Positions 8,088 through 17,135 of a stretch of 64,000 nucleotides of DNA are shown here, one piece after another. Position numbers and translations under genes: made by a program. The notes below the pieces were generated by a model. It worked only from the letters and a program-made list of their open reading frames with translations, ran no database searches and was not told the DNA's origin. Location of the stretch: the NCBI RefSeq assembly GCF_000312425.1, contig NZ_HE997181.1:2053124-2117123 (forward strand), read 5' to 3'. Numbering within the stretch: the first letter of the stretch is position 1; every line of letters begins with the position of its first letter. The DNA is from Reyranella massiliensis 521 (GTDB lineage: Bacteria > Pseudomonadota > Alphaproteobacteria > Reyranellales > Reyranellaceae).

Positions 8088-9635
8088 TCACAACGGGCGG
8101 AAGACGTTCCGACCGCCCGATTCACTGATCGTGACTTTACGCCCAAGCTGCTCCTTCGTCAGCATGTCGGCAACGATGGCCGGTTCGTCCGGCGTCATGG
8201 CGACGAAGCGATCGCCCGAAGCATCGAGGCGCCCGAGAATATAGCCCCGCTCCGGCGCTTCCTTGCCGTAGGTGACGCAATAGGTCTCGATGGTGCCGGT
8301 GCCGCTCGGCTTGGTGTCGACCTTCCGCTTCGGGCCGGCATCGAGTTCCGCCTGGAACTTCTTCGGATCCTGGCGCTGCCACGAGCCTTTCGTCGGTTCT
8401 GTCGAGTAGAGGCCTGCCGAATGCTTGGTGAGGTAGTTGCCATTGGCCGTTACCATGCCGAAGGAGCCGGGCTTGCGGCGCACGACGTTCAGCATCTCGG
8501 CGATCGAGTGCGTGACGTAGTTGTTGCCGGGACCGCCGAAGAAGGGGAGGCCGCCGGTGACGCTGATCGGCCGCTTGTCGTCTTCGGGAATGCCGATCTC
8601 CTTCATCGCCACCTCGACGGCCGAGGGGAAGCAGCTATAGAGATCGAACGCGTCGATATCGGCCACCTTCTTGCCCGCCATGTCGAGCGCGATGCGGGCA
8701 CAGCCGCGGATCGCGGGCGAAGCGTCGAGCTGGTCGCGTTCCGAGACGACCCAGGTGTCGGTACCGTCGGCGCAACCATGCAGGAACACCCAGCGATCCT
8801 GCGGGATGCCCCATTCGCGAGCCTTCTCGACCGACGTGACCAGCACCGCCGCCGCCTGATCGATGATGGCATTGGCGTTCATCAGGCGCGGGTAGGGGAA
8901 GCAGATCCAGCGATTGTCGTCGGAGATCGTCGACAGGGCTTCGGCGCTATAGCCCTCGCGACGCGTCGCCAGAGGATTGGCCCTGGCCACCGCAGCGAGG
9001 CGCTCGAAAAGGCGGCCCATCGCCTTCATGTGGCTGTCGACGTCGCGCTTCAGTCCGCCGCGGATGGCATTCTCCAGCAGCGGATAGAAATGGATCGCGG
9101 CCCGCAGCTCATGGCGCGCTTCTTCTTCGCTGAAGCCGAAGCGGGAATCGCCGACGCGTGTCGGCTCGCCACCACCTGGATCTTCGTTCCAGTCGATCTT
9201 CATGTCGGCACGGCGCGCGTTCTGGGTGCTGCGCAGCAGCTCGGCGCCGCAGACCAGTGCCAGGTCGGTTTCCCCGCGCGCGATCTCCTCAGCGAAGCGG
9301 TTGACGAGGTATTGGGGCATGTTGCCCCCGGAGTGACTGTAGAGGAGCTGCCGAGGGGTGGCCCCCAGCCGGTTGGCCACGCTCTTTGGCGGATTGCTCG
9401 AGCGGCCATAGGGCGAGGCAAAGCGCGGGCTGATGTCGGAGAAGAACTCCATCACGGCCAGCGCGTCGACCTTGCGGCCGAGCGCATCGGCGCCGATTGC
9501 CGCGCCAGTATCAGCAAGGGCTGCCTTCGCCACTTCGGCGGAGAAGGCGACGCGGGAGCGCTCGCTCGACGGCTTGCCGGTCGTGTCGGTCAGCTGGCCG
9601 GCGCCGACCAGAATGGGGGTACGCGGATCGATCAT
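8088..9635 (-). CDS. Thiolase-superfamily protein (divergent acetyl-CoA acetyltransferase)
   Basis: A 515-residue member of the divergent thiolase/SCP2-thiolase group. The N-terminal PRTPILVGAGQLTD and the GETDLALVCGAELLRS segment give the thiolase fold, and a C-terminal extension of about 100 residues follows, as in this subgroup. The usual nucleophile motif CxSG is replaced by YSHSGGNMPQ (about residues 99-108), with no cysteine there. The GHPxG motif is replaced by FFGGPGNNYVTHS. Conventional Claisen chemistry is therefore doubtful; the protein may bind acyl-CoA or act by another route. ATG 9635 overlaps the stop of the CoA-transferase (ATGA). PhyH begins 7 bases after its stop. Confidence 0.8.
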   Translation of the reverse strand: MIDPRTPILVGAGQLTDTTGKPSSERSRVAFSAEVAKAALADTGAAIGADALGRKVDALAVMEFFSDISPRFASPYGRSSNPPKSVANRLGATPRQLLYSHSGGNMPQYLVNRFAEEIARGETDLALVCGAELLRSTQNARRADMKIDWNEDPGGGEPTRVGDSRFGFSEEEARHELRAAIHFYPLLENAIRGGLKRDVDSHMKAMGRLFERLAAVARANPLATRREGYSAEALSTISDDNRWICFPYPRLMNANAIIDQAAAVLVTSVEKAREWGIPQDRWVFLHGCADGTDTWVVSERDQLDASPAIRGCARIALDMAGKKVADIDAFDLYSCFPSAVEVAMKEIGIPEDDKRPISVTGGLPFFGGPGNNYVTHSIAEMLNVVRRKPGSFGMVTANGNYLTKHSAGLYSTEPTKGSWQRQDPKKFQAELDAGPKRKVDTKPSGTGTIETYCVTYGKEAPERGYILGRLDASGDRFVAMTPDEPAIVADMLTKEQLGRKVTISESGGRNVFRPL

Positions 9636-10792
9636 TTCAGCAGGGCCTCGATTTCGGATGCGCTGAGACCGGCTTCGGTCAGGACGCTTTCAGTGTCCGC
9701 GCCCAGGCTCGCGACCTTGGGGCCGCTCTGCAGGGGAGAGCCGGAGAAACGGAAAGGCGGGGCGGGAGACTTATAGGATCCGCCACTGTCCTCGATGCTG
9801 CACAGCGAGCCGCGATGCTCGACCTGCGGATCCTGAAGCGCCTCGGTGACCGTGAGGTAGGGCGAGCAGGGCACGCCGTGCTTTTCCAGCGCTGCCACGA
9901 CCTCCTTGACGGTCATCTTCTTCGACCACTGTTCCAGCTCGTCGATCAGCAGGCCCCAGTTCATGCGCCGGTCGGCGTATTTTTCGAAGCGGGGATCAGT
10001 CAGCCAGTCGCGCCGTCCGGCAGCCGTCGCCATATCCTGGAAGGTGCGCTCGCTCGCCGTTGCGAGCATGACGTAGCCATCGCCGGCTTCGATCGGCCCA
10101 TACATCGGCCGCGACGGCATCTCGAAATCGAACTGCGCACGATTGACCTCGCCCAACAGCATGCCGACCAGAGTCTCGAACATCGAGACGTCGACCATCT
10201 GGCCCTTGCCGGTCGAGTGACGCTGATGCAGTGCCGCCAGGATCGCGCCCATCGCATAGGCGCCGCTGGCATAGTCGGCGACGAAGATGCCGCAATTGTC
10301 CGGCCGTTCGCGGCCCTGCTGATAGAAGAGGTGGGCCATGTCGTAGCCCGTGGCGGCGTGGATCACCGGCGCATAGGCCGGCCGGCCGGCGCCCGGCCCG
10401 GTCTGGCCATAGCCCGAGATCGCGCAATAGATGAGCCTGGGATTGAGGGCGGCGAGGACCGGATAGTCGAGCCCCAGCCGCTTCATCACGCCCGGCCGAT
10501 AGTTCTCGACCAGGATGTCGACCCTGGCGACGAGCTTCTTGATCGCCGCGATGGACTCCGGTCGCTTGAGGTCAAGCACAATCGATTTCTTGCCGGCGTT
10601 GAGCTGGCCGAACATCGTACTGGCGCCGTCGCGCTGAACGGGGCGGCTGCGCATCAGGTCGCCCTCCGGCGATTCGACCTTGATGACGTCGGCACCCATA
10701 TCGGCCAGCAACCGACTGCAATGCGGGCCGGCAATCGTCGTCGAGAAGTCGAGGATACGCAGGCCTTCGAGCGGCCGTGAACTCTCTTTCAT
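9632..10792 (-). CDS. CaiB/BaiF family CoA-transferase
   Basis: A 386-residue class III CoA-transferase, moving CoA between acyl-CoAs and free acids. PLEGLRILDFSTTIAGPHCS at the N-terminus, the CoA-binding segment ADVIKVESPEGDLMR and the catalytic Asp at residue 173 (FVADYASGAYA) are all present. Length fits the family. Together with the DMT permease upstream and the thiolase-like and PhyH genes downstream, it suggests import and CoA activation of a carboxylic acid followed by oxidation. The substrate cannot be told from sequence. The start lies 5 bases after the permease stop. Confidence 0.93.
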   Translation of the reverse strand: MKESSRPLEGLRILDFSTTIAGPHCSRLLADMGADVIKVESPEGDLMRSRPVQRDGASTMFGQLNAGKKSIVLDLKRPESIAAIKKLVARVDILVENYRPGVMKRLGLDYPVLAALNPRLIYCAISGYGQTGPGAGRPAYAPVIHAATGYDMAHLFYQQGRERPDNCGIFVADYASGAYAMGAILAALHQRHSTGKGQMVDVSMFETLVGMLLGEVNRAQFDFEMPSRPMYGPIEAGDGYVMLATASERTFQDMATAAGRRDWLTDPRFEKYADRRMNWGLLIDELEQWSKKMTVKEVVAALEKHGVPCSPYLTVTEALQDPQVEHRGSLCSIEDSGGSYKSPAPPFRFSGSPLQSGPKVASLGADTESVLTEAGLSASEIEALLK

Positions 10793-10797
10793 TTATG

Positions 10798-11703
10798 TCA
10801 CCTGGCTACAAGGATGAGAACGACGCCTCCCACCACGAGGATGCTACCGAGCCATTCACCGATGGACGGACGCTCCTTGAGGACGAGATGCGAGGCGATG
10901 AACGTGAAGACGAGCTCGATCTGGCCGACGGCCCGCACGAGAGCTGCATTCTCCAAAGTCATGGCGAGTGCCCAGCCGGCCGAACCCAGCACACTGAAGA
11001 TACCGACCCAGATCGAGGACTTCCAATTGACGCCGATCTTGCGGAACTGGCCGGGATCGCTGCGGCTGAGATAGACCACCATCAGGACGATCTGGATGGT
11101 GTTCATGCAGGCGAGCACCGTGATGCCGCGGGTCATGAAGTCGCCACTCGGTAGCGACTTCGAGGCTTCGCGGATGGTGCCGGCGGCGATGGCGAAGAAC
11201 AGGCCGGAGAGGATGCCGTACAGCGCGCCCTTGTGGGTGAGGTCGGCAAGCACGTTGCGGATGTTCGTGAAGGAGCCGCGCACGCTCAGGATGGCCACGC
11301 CGGCGAGACAGATCAGGATGCCGATCCACGACCAGAAATGCAGCGGCTCGGAGGCGATGAAGGTCGCGAACAGCGCTACGAACACCGTCTCGGTCTTCGA
11401 ATAAACCGTGCCGACCGCATAGTTGCGCAGCGAGAAAGCGTGGATCATCAGCGACGTCGCGATGATCTGGGCGAGGCCCGCGATCGTGACCAGACCCAGG
11501 AAGGCCAGCGACAGCGGCGGCATCTCCCGGCCCGTGCCCCAGACCAGAAAGGCGAGCATGGAGAGAGCCAGCGGGGCGCCATAGAGGTAGCGAATGAAGT
11601 TCGCGCCATCGACGCTCAGCACGCCACGAATCTTCTGCTGCATCGTCGTCCGGATATTCTGAAACAAGGCTGCAGCGATCGTGATCGGTATCCAGAGCGG
11701 CAC
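10798..11703 (-). CDS. DMT superfamily (EamA-type) permease
   Basis: A 301-residue inner-membrane protein with about ten hydrophobic helices and an internal EamA repeat (first half to about residue 140, second from about 165). Segments such as FWSWIGILICLAGVAILSV and LGSILVVGGVVLILVAR are typical EamA helix 9-10 pairs. I chose GTG 11703 because it has the strong ribosome site AGGGGGAAA; longer readings would run towards the divergent DUF350 gene. It heads the minus-strand operon with CaiB/BaiF, thiolase-like and PhyH genes, so it may import or export their substrate. Confidence 0.85.
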   Translation of the reverse strand: MPLWIPITIAAALFQNIRTTMQQKIRGVLSVDGANFIRYLYGAPLALSMLAFLVWGTGREMPPLSLAFLGLVTIAGLAQIIATSLMIHAFSLRNYAVGTVYSKTETVFVALFATFIASEPLHFWSWIGILICLAGVAILSVRGSFTNIRNVLADLTHKGALYGILSGLFFAIAAGTIREASKSLPSGDFMTRGITVLACMNTIQIVLMVVYLSRSDPGQFRKIGVNWKSSIWVGIFSVLGSAGWALAMTLENAALVRAVGQIELVFTFIASHLVLKERPSIGEWLGSILVVGGVVLILVAR

Positions 11704-11813
11704 GGCGTTTCCCCCTAACCGGGCGAGTGTATGGTGTCGTTCGCGCCGCGTCTGCGGCATAGTTTTCCGCGATGCGGCAAACACTGGCTGCCGGGCTTGG
11801 GAGAGACGAGAGA

Positions 11814-12230
11814 ATGTTCGACACGATCCTGAGCAGCGCGATCCGTGCATTGCCGGTCTTCGCGGCTCACCTTGCCGTGACCTTGCTTATCCTGGTCGCC
11901 GGAGTGCTCGTCTATCAGGCCCTGACGCCCCAGAAGGAAGGTCGGCTGATCCGCGAAAATAACGCTGCGGCCGGCGTCGCCTTCGGCGCAGCCATCCTGT
12001 CGCTGGCCCTGCCGCTCGGCATGTGTCTGGCGCGCAGCGTCAGCATTCCCGACATCATCGTCTGGGGCGTCGTCGCGTTGATCGTCCAGCTCGGAACCTT
12101 CTTCGTGGCGCGTCTGGTCTTTCACGATTTGGTGGCGCGTATCGAAAGGGGTGAAATGGCCTCGGCCGCAGCGCTGGGCGCGACGCATCTTTCGGTGGCC
12201 ATCATCAATGCAGCAGCCATTGCCGGGTGA
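11814..12230 (+). CDS. DUF350 family membrane protein
   Basis: A 138-residue inner-membrane protein of the DUF350 (YjfL) family, with four hydrophobic segments in two similar halves. Segments include LAVTLLILVAGVLVYQAL, NNAAAGVAFGAAILSLALPL and DIIVWGVVALIVQLGTFFVA. The conserved N-A-A-A near the middle and the G-E-x-A-S-A-A near the C-terminus match the family. Function is unknown. I place the start at ATG 11814, after GGGAGAGACGAGAGA. The protease gene follows after 9 bases, probably in the same transcript. Confidence 0.82.
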   Translation: MFDTILSSAIRALPVFAAHLAVTLLILVAGVLVYQALTPQKEGRLIRENNAAAGVAFGAAILSLALPLGMCLARSVSIPDIIVWGVVALIVQLGTFFVARLVFHDLVARIERGEMASAAALGATHLSVAIINAAAIAG

Positions 12231-12239
12231 CCGGCTGCG

Positions 12240-13118
12240 ATGAGCGATACGCTGAAGCGGTTCCTGCTCTGGATCGCAATCGTTGCCGCACTCTATGCGA
12301 TTGCAAAGATCGTCGAGGTCGAAGATCTCGACGGTCCGCGACGACCATTGCCGCCACCTTCGGCGCAACGACCGCCCTGGTCGAATCCGACGCCGGCCCC
12401 GCCGCCGACCGGGCGGACACCGGAGCGACCGGCATTCGATATCCGTGTGCAGGATGCGACGGTGCAGGGCGACTCGATCGGCACCGCCTTTCAGGTCGCG
12501 CCGCGGACCTGGATAACGGCGCGGCACGTCGTCGACACCTGCAAGCGGTCGTTTATCCGGGTGCAGGGCAAGTGGCAGGAAATCCAGAGCGTCAGGATGC
12601 ACGACGTCGCGGACGTGGCCGTGATCACGTCCTCTCAACCCGACAACGCGCCACAAATCGGGCTGACCGACCGCCTCCCGGTGATGGACCAGGAAGGCTT
12701 TCACTATGGCTTCCCGCGAGGCATCCCGTCGTCGCTCTACACACGCTTCGTCGGCATGGCACGGATCCGGCCCGGCCGCCTTGGGACGCCGATCGTCAGT
12801 GGCTGGGTTTGGGCCGAACAAGCACGGTCGCCTTCCTCAACCGGGTCGCTGGGGGGCATGTCAGGTGGACCGCAGGTAGACCGTACCGGCGCGGTTCAGG
12901 GCATTACCGTTCTGGAATCTGAGCGGACCGGGAGGGTGACGACGGCACCCAGTCAGAGAGCGAAAGAACTCCTGCCGGCCCAGGTCTCCTTTGTTGCGGC
13001 CGGTGGGACAACCATCACCCCCAGCGACTATGCCCAGCATGGTGCCCAGGTTCGTGATTCGGGAGCGGTGGCTTTGGTGTTCTGCTCGTTCAAGGGGAAT
13101 ACGCGGCCACGGAGCTGA
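12240..13118 (+). CDS. Membrane-anchored trypsin-like serine protease
   Basis: A 292-residue protein with one N-terminal membrane segment (residues 7-25, FLLWIAIVAALYAIA), a Pro-rich linker (35-65) and a trypsin-like domain in the periplasm. The triad is H96 (TWITARHVVDT), D125 (HDVADVAVI) and S208 (LGGMSGGPQ), so it looks active. C101 follows the catalytic His. No PDZ domain is seen, unlike DegP/DegS. The substrate is unknown. Coupling to the DUF350 gene 9 bases upstream suggests a shared envelope task. ATG 12240 directly follows the end of that gene. Confidence 0.78.
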   Translation: MSDTLKRFLLWIAIVAALYAIAKIVEVEDLDGPRRPLPPPSAQRPPWSNPTPAPPPTGRTPERPAFDIRVQDATVQGDSIGTAFQVAPRTWITARHVVDTCKRSFIRVQGKWQEIQSVRMHDVADVAVITSSQPDNAPQIGLTDRLPVMDQEGFHYGFPRGIPSSLYTRFVGMARIRPGRLGTPIVSGWVWAEQARSPSSTGSLGGMSGGPQVDRTGAVQGITVLESERTGRVTTAPSQRAKELLPAQVSFVAAGGTTITPSDYAQHGAQVRDSGAVALVFCSFKGNTRPRS

Positions 13119-13185
13119 GCTAGGCATCAGCCGCCATCGTCGCTAGAGTTCCGGCCGGTTCAGATCAGGCGGAGACAAGGTGAAA

Positions 13186-14937
13186 ATGGCCAAGAAGAAG
13201 CAACCCACGCTCCATCCCAATCCGACCTTCGACAAGTCGAAGATGCCGAGCCGGTATACGACGGTCGGCCCCGAGCGGGCGCCACATCGGTCGTATCTCT
13301 ACGCCATGGGCCTCACCGAGAAGCAGATCGCCCAGCCGATCGTTGGCGTCGCGACCTGCTGGAACGAGGCGGCGCCCTGCAACATTGCGCTCAATCGCCA
13401 AGCCCAGGCCGTGAAGATCGGCGTGGATCGCGGCGGCGGAACGCCTCGCGAATTCACTACCATCACCGTGACCGACGGCATCGCCATGGGTCACCAGGGC
13501 ATGAAGTCCTCGCTGGCCAGCCGGGACCTGATCGCCGACTCCGTCGAACTCACCATGCGCGGCCATTGCTACGACGCGATGGTGACTCTTGCGGGTTGCG
13601 ACAAGTCGCTGCCCGGCATGATGATGGCAATGCTGCGCCTCAACGTGCCGTCAGTGTTCATGTATGGCGGCTCGATCCTGCCGGGCAAGTTCCGCGGCAA
13701 GGACGTTACGGTCGTCGACGTTTTCGAAGGCGTCGGCATGCATGCGGCTGGCAAGTTCTCCGATGCCGACCTGCACGAGCTGGAATGTGCCGCCTGTCCG
13801 TCGGCGGGCTCCTGCGGCGGCCAGTTCACGGCCAACACCATGGCCTGTGTCTCCGAAGCGATCGGCCTCGCGCTGCCGGGCTCGGCCGGTGCGCCGGCGC
13901 CCTACGAGACGCGCGATCAGTATGCCGAAGCCTCGGGTGAGGCAGCGATGAACCTCTTGCGCCTCGGCATCCGCCCGCGCGACATCTGCAGCCGTGAAGC
14001 CTTCGAGAATGCCGCGGTCGTCGTCGCGGCAACCGGCGGCTCGACCAATGCCGCCCTGCATCTACCTGCGATGGCCCATGAATGCGGCATCAAGTTCGAC
14101 CTGCACGACGTCGCCCGTATCTTCAAGAAGACGCCGTACATTGCCGACCTGAAGCCCGGCGGAAAGTACGTCGCCTTCGATCTCTACGGGATCGGCGGCA
14201 TTCCGGTCGTCATCAAGGAACTGCTCGATGCCGGTCTGCTGCACGGCGACGTGCTGACGGCGACCGGCAAGACGCTGGCCGAGAACCACAAGGACATCAA
14301 GTTCCCGGAGAACCAGGATGTCGTCTATCGGGTGAAGGATTGCATCACGCCTACCGGCGGTGTCGTGGGTCTCAAGGGCAACCTGGCGCCGGACGGTGCG
14401 ATCGTGAAGGTCGCCGGCATGCAGCGCCTCGTCTTCACTGGCCCGGCGCGCTGCTTCGACAGCGAAGAGGCAGCCTTCGATGCCGTCGTGAAAGGCAAAT
14501 TCAAGGAAGGCGAGGTGCTCGTCATCCGCTACGAAGGCCCCAAGGGCGGCCCGGGCATGCGCGAGATGCTGTCGACGACGGCCGCGCTCTACGGCCTGGG
14601 TGTCGGCGAGAAGGTAGCCCTGATCACCGACGGCCGCTTCTCCGGCGCAACGCGCGGCTTCTGCGTCGGACACATCGGGCCCGAGGCCCAGGTCGGCGGC
14701 CCAATCGGCTTGCTCAAGAATGGCGATATGATCACCATCGATGCCGTGAAGGGCAGGCTTTCGGTCGATCTCTCCGAGAAGGAACTGAAAAAGCGCGCCA
14801 AGACGTGGAAGCCCAAGAAGAACGGCTACACGGCGGGCGCGCTCTGGAAGTATGCACAGCTGGTCGGCCCCGCGGTCGACGGGGCAGTGACCCATCCCGG
14901 GGCGAAGAAGGAAAGCCACACCTTCGTCGACATCTAG
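13186..14937 (+). CDS. ilvD: Dihydroxy-acid dehydratase
   Basis: A 583-residue Fe-S dehydratase converting 2,3-dihydroxy-isovalerate and 2,3-dihydroxy-3-methylvalerate to the 2-oxo acids of valine and isoleucine synthesis. Candidate cluster cysteines are in [23 protein letters not shown] and [29 protein letters not shown] and [12 protein letters not shown] are hallmark IlvD segments, favouring true IlvD over sugar-acid dehydratases. GTG 13180, in frame and 5 bases after GGAG, is an alternative start. A Bug protein and a Rieske oxygenase follow closely (10- and 13-base gaps). That arrangement is unusual for an amino-acid biosynthesis gene. Confidence 0.93.
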   Translation: MAKKKQPTLHPNPTFDKSKMPSRYTTVGPERAPHRSYLYAMGLTEKQIAQPIVGVATCWNEAAPCNIALNRQAQAVKIGVDRGGGTPREFTTITVTDGIAMGHQGMKSSLASRDLIADSVELTMRGHCYDAMVTLAGCDKSLPGMMMAMLRLNVPSVFMYGGSILPGKFRGKDVTVVDVFEGVGMHAAGKFSDADLHELECAACPSAGSCGGQFTANTMACVSEAIGLALPGSAGAPAPYETRDQYAEASGEAAMNLLRLGIRPRDICSREAFENAAVVVAATGGSTNAALHLPAMAHECGIKFDLHDVARIFKKTPYIADLKPGGKYVAFDLYGIGGIPVVIKELLDAGLLHGDVLTATGKTLAENHKDIKFPENQDVVYRVKDCITPTGGVVGLKGNLAPDGAIVKVAGMQRLVFTGPARCFDSEEAAFDAVVKGKFKEGEVLVIRYEGPKGGPGMREMLSTTAALYGLGVGEKVALITDGRFSGATRGFCVGHIGPEAQVGGPIGLLKNGDMITIDAVKGRLSVDLSEKELKKRAKTWKPKKNGYTAGALWKYAQLVGPAVDGAVTHPGAKKESHTFVDI

Positions 14938-14947
14938 GGAGGCGAAG

Positions 14948-15934
14948 ATGCAGCGGAAAGCAGTCGGTCGGCGAGCCTTCGTCGGAGCGGCGCTTTCCGC
15001 TCCCTTCCTGGGAGCAGCGGGCAGGGCGCAGGCGACCTGGCCGACCAAACCCATCCGCATCGTCGTTCCGTTCAATCCCGGCGGCGCCATCGACGCCTTG
15101 GTCCGCGTCATTGCCGACGGCCTTTCGACGAAGCTCGGCCAGCAGGTGCTGGTCGACCCGAAGCCCGGCGCCAATACCATCGTCGGTTCGGAGATCGTCG
15201 CGAAGGCACCGCCCGACGGCTACACCTTCCTGATCACGACCAACTCGACGCACACCAACAATCCATCGCTCTACGCCAAGCTGCCGTTCGATCCGGCCAA
15301 GGATCTGGTCCCGGTGTCGCTGGTATCGCTGGGCACCATCCTTGTCCTGGTGAAGGCCGATGCGCCGTTCGACGATCTTCGCGGCATGGGCGCCTGGGTG
15401 AAGGCGCTCGGTCGACCGGCAACCTATGGAAGCTGGGGCATCGGCTCGAGCGGTCATCTCTACGGCCTGATGTTCGAGCGCGCTCTGGGTGGCGCCTATA
15501 GCCATGTCCCGTATCGCGGCGATGTTCCGGCGCTCCAGGATGTTGCCAATGGTGGCTTGGATATTACCTGGGCGAGCCCGACCAGCGCCAAGCCACAGAT
15601 TGCGGCGGGCCGCGTGAAGCCGCTCGCGGTTGCCGGTGCCAAGCGCTCGGCGTCCGTACCCGACGTCAGCACCTTTGCCGAGCAACTGGTCGCGGGGTTC
15701 GATCTCAGCCTGTTCGTTGCCGCCTATGCGCCGGCCGGCACACCAATCGACATCGTCGACCGGATGCAGCAGGCGATCAGGGCCGTGATCGACGAACCGG
15801 CTGTCGCCCAGAAGATGGTGGAACAGGGACAGACACCCATCGGATCGACACCGGCCGAACTCACCGCCGTACTGAAGCGCGAGACGCCGATCTGGGCGGA
15901 GCTGATCCAGCAATCCGGCGCCAAGGTCGAGTAG
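14948..15934 (+). CDS. Tripartite tricarboxylate transporter substrate-binding protein (Bug/TctC family)
   Basis: A 328-residue periplasmic binding protein. The N-terminus GRRAFVGAALSAPFLGAAG has a Tat-like twin arginine and is cleaved near ...GRAQA. The mature protein begins with the family signature WPTKPIRIVVPFNPGGAIDAL, and also shows PGANTIVGSEIVAKAPPDGY and HVPYRGDVPALQDV. Bug proteins capture carboxylates for TctAB permeases, but no tctA or tctB is in the window, so this is an orphan that may use a distant permease or act in sensing. It lies between ilvD and the Rieske oxygenase in one run of genes. GGGAGGCGAAG precedes the start. Confidence 0.93.
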   Translation: MQRKAVGRRAFVGAALSAPFLGAAGRAQATWPTKPIRIVVPFNPGGAIDALVRVIADGLSTKLGQQVLVDPKPGANTIVGSEIVAKAPPDGYTFLITTNSTHTNNPSLYAKLPFDPAKDLVPVSLVSLGTILVLVKADAPFDDLRGMGAWVKALGRPATYGSWGIGSSGHLYGLMFERALGGAYSHVPYRGDVPALQDVANGGLDITWASPTSAKPQIAAGRVKPLAVAGAKRSASVPDVSTFAEQLVAGFDLSLFVAAYAPAGTPIDIVDRMQQAIRAVIDEPAVAQKMVEQGQTPIGSTPAELTAVLKRETPIWAELIQQSGAKVE

Positions 15935-15947
15935 GGAGCGAAGCCGC

Positions 15948-17135
15948 ATGAGCACGACTGATATCGGTTCGGCCTATTCGCTCAAGCCTCCGACCCACAA
16001 TGCGAGGCTGACCGAAGTCGGTCGCGGCACGCCCATGGGCGAATTGCTGCGACGCTACTGGCATCCTGTCGGCATGAGCAGCGATGCCGCCGATACGCCA
16101 CGGCCTGTGAAGATCCTGGGCGAGGAACTGATCCTCTTCCGCGATGGGCAGGGGCGAGCCGGGCTGGTCTACCCACGCTGCTGCCACCGCGGCACGACGC
16201 TCTACTACGGCAAGGTCGAGGAGCGCGGCATCCGCTGCTGCTACCACGGCTGGCTGTTCGACATCGAAGGTCATTGCCTCGAAATGCCGTGCGAGCCCAA
16301 TCCGACCGGCGCGCAGTGCCAGCGGGTGCGGCAGCCCTGGTATCCGGTCGAAGAGCGCTATGGCCTGGTTTTCGCCTATCTCGGACCGCCCGACAAAAGG
16401 CCAGTCCTGCCACGCTACGAATGCCTCGAGACGTTGGAGCCGGGAGAGTTCGTCGAAGCCGACGATTCGAGTATCGGCAGCGGCGGCATCGTCATCGCGC
16501 CGTGCAATTGGTTGCAGCATTTCGAGAATGTTGTCGATCCCTACCATGTACCGATCCTGCACGGGACCTTCAGCGGCCCCCAGTTCGTGGAGCAGATGGC
16601 GGCATTTCCCAAGGTAAAATTCGAGTATGGCCGCCAAGGCGTCAAATCGACGTCGATCCGACCGGGACCGGACGGGAAGAGGTTCCGCCGCGTTACCGAA
16701 GCCGTCGTGCCGACCCTGCGCGTCGTGCCGAACCCCAGGGTGGCGCAGTACGGCATGGTCGAGTCGATCGGCTGGACGCTACCGATCGACGATACGCACT
16801 ACCGCATCTATGTCGCCGGCCGCGTGCGCGAGAAGGGCGAACTGGCCAAATTCAAGTCGCGCTACAACGGCAAGGCCTGGGCCGAGCTGACGGCCGCCGA
16901 GCACCAGAAGTTTCCCGGGGATGTCGAAGCCCAGGTTGGACAGGGACCCATCACCTTCCATTCCGAGGAGCATCTGATGTCATCGGATCAGGGCGTGTCG
17001 ATGCTCCGTATCCTGCTCCAGAAGCAGATCGACATCGTAGCCGGCGGTGGCGATCCAATGGGCGTCGCCTTCGACGAAGCAGGCGCCTACGTCAAATTCG
17101 ATGCGGGCCAGTACCTCGACGAGGCATCAGCGTAG
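15948..17135 (+). CDS. Rieske non-heme iron oxygenase, alpha subunit
   Basis: A 395-residue aromatic-ring-hydroxylating or O-demethylating oxygenase. The Rieske [2Fe-2S] ligands are C78-x-H80 (PRCCHRG) and C97-x2-H100 (RCCYHGW). The mononuclear iron site is NWLQHFENVVDPYHVPILHG, with H200 and H205; the third carboxylate ligand was not located. The length and single-polypeptide layout resemble the phthalate dioxygenase/VanA group, which needs a separate reductase. None is encoded nearby. Association with a Bug protein suggests an imported aromatic or cyclic acid. It overlaps the 3' end of the convergent pyrD by 9 bases. Confidence 0.92.
   Translation: MSTTDIGSAYSLKPPTHNARLTEVGRGTPMGELLRRYWHPVGMSSDAADTPRPVKILGEELILFRDGQGRAGLVYPRCCHRGTTLYYGKVEERGIRCCYHGWLFDIEGHCLEMPCEPNPTGAQCQRVRQPWYPVEERYGLVFAYLGPPDKRPVLPRYECLETLEPGEFVEADDSSIGSGGIVIAPCNWLQHFENVVDPYHVPILHGTFSGPQFVEQMAAFPKVKFEYGRQGVKSTSIRPGPDGKRFRRVTEAVVPTLRVVPNPRVAQYGMVESIGWTLPIDDTHYRIYVAGRVREKGELAKFKSRYNGKAWAELTAAEHQKFPGDVEAQVGQGPITFHSEEHLMSSDQGVSMLRILLQKQIDIVAGGGDPMGVAFDEAGAYVKFDAGQYLDEASA

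Noticed and set aside
8025..9776. A 583-codon open frame opposite the thiolase-like gene
   Set aside because: Its composition (runs of Arg, His, Gly, Asp) is that of an antisense shadow, and the minus-strand genes are tightly coupled.
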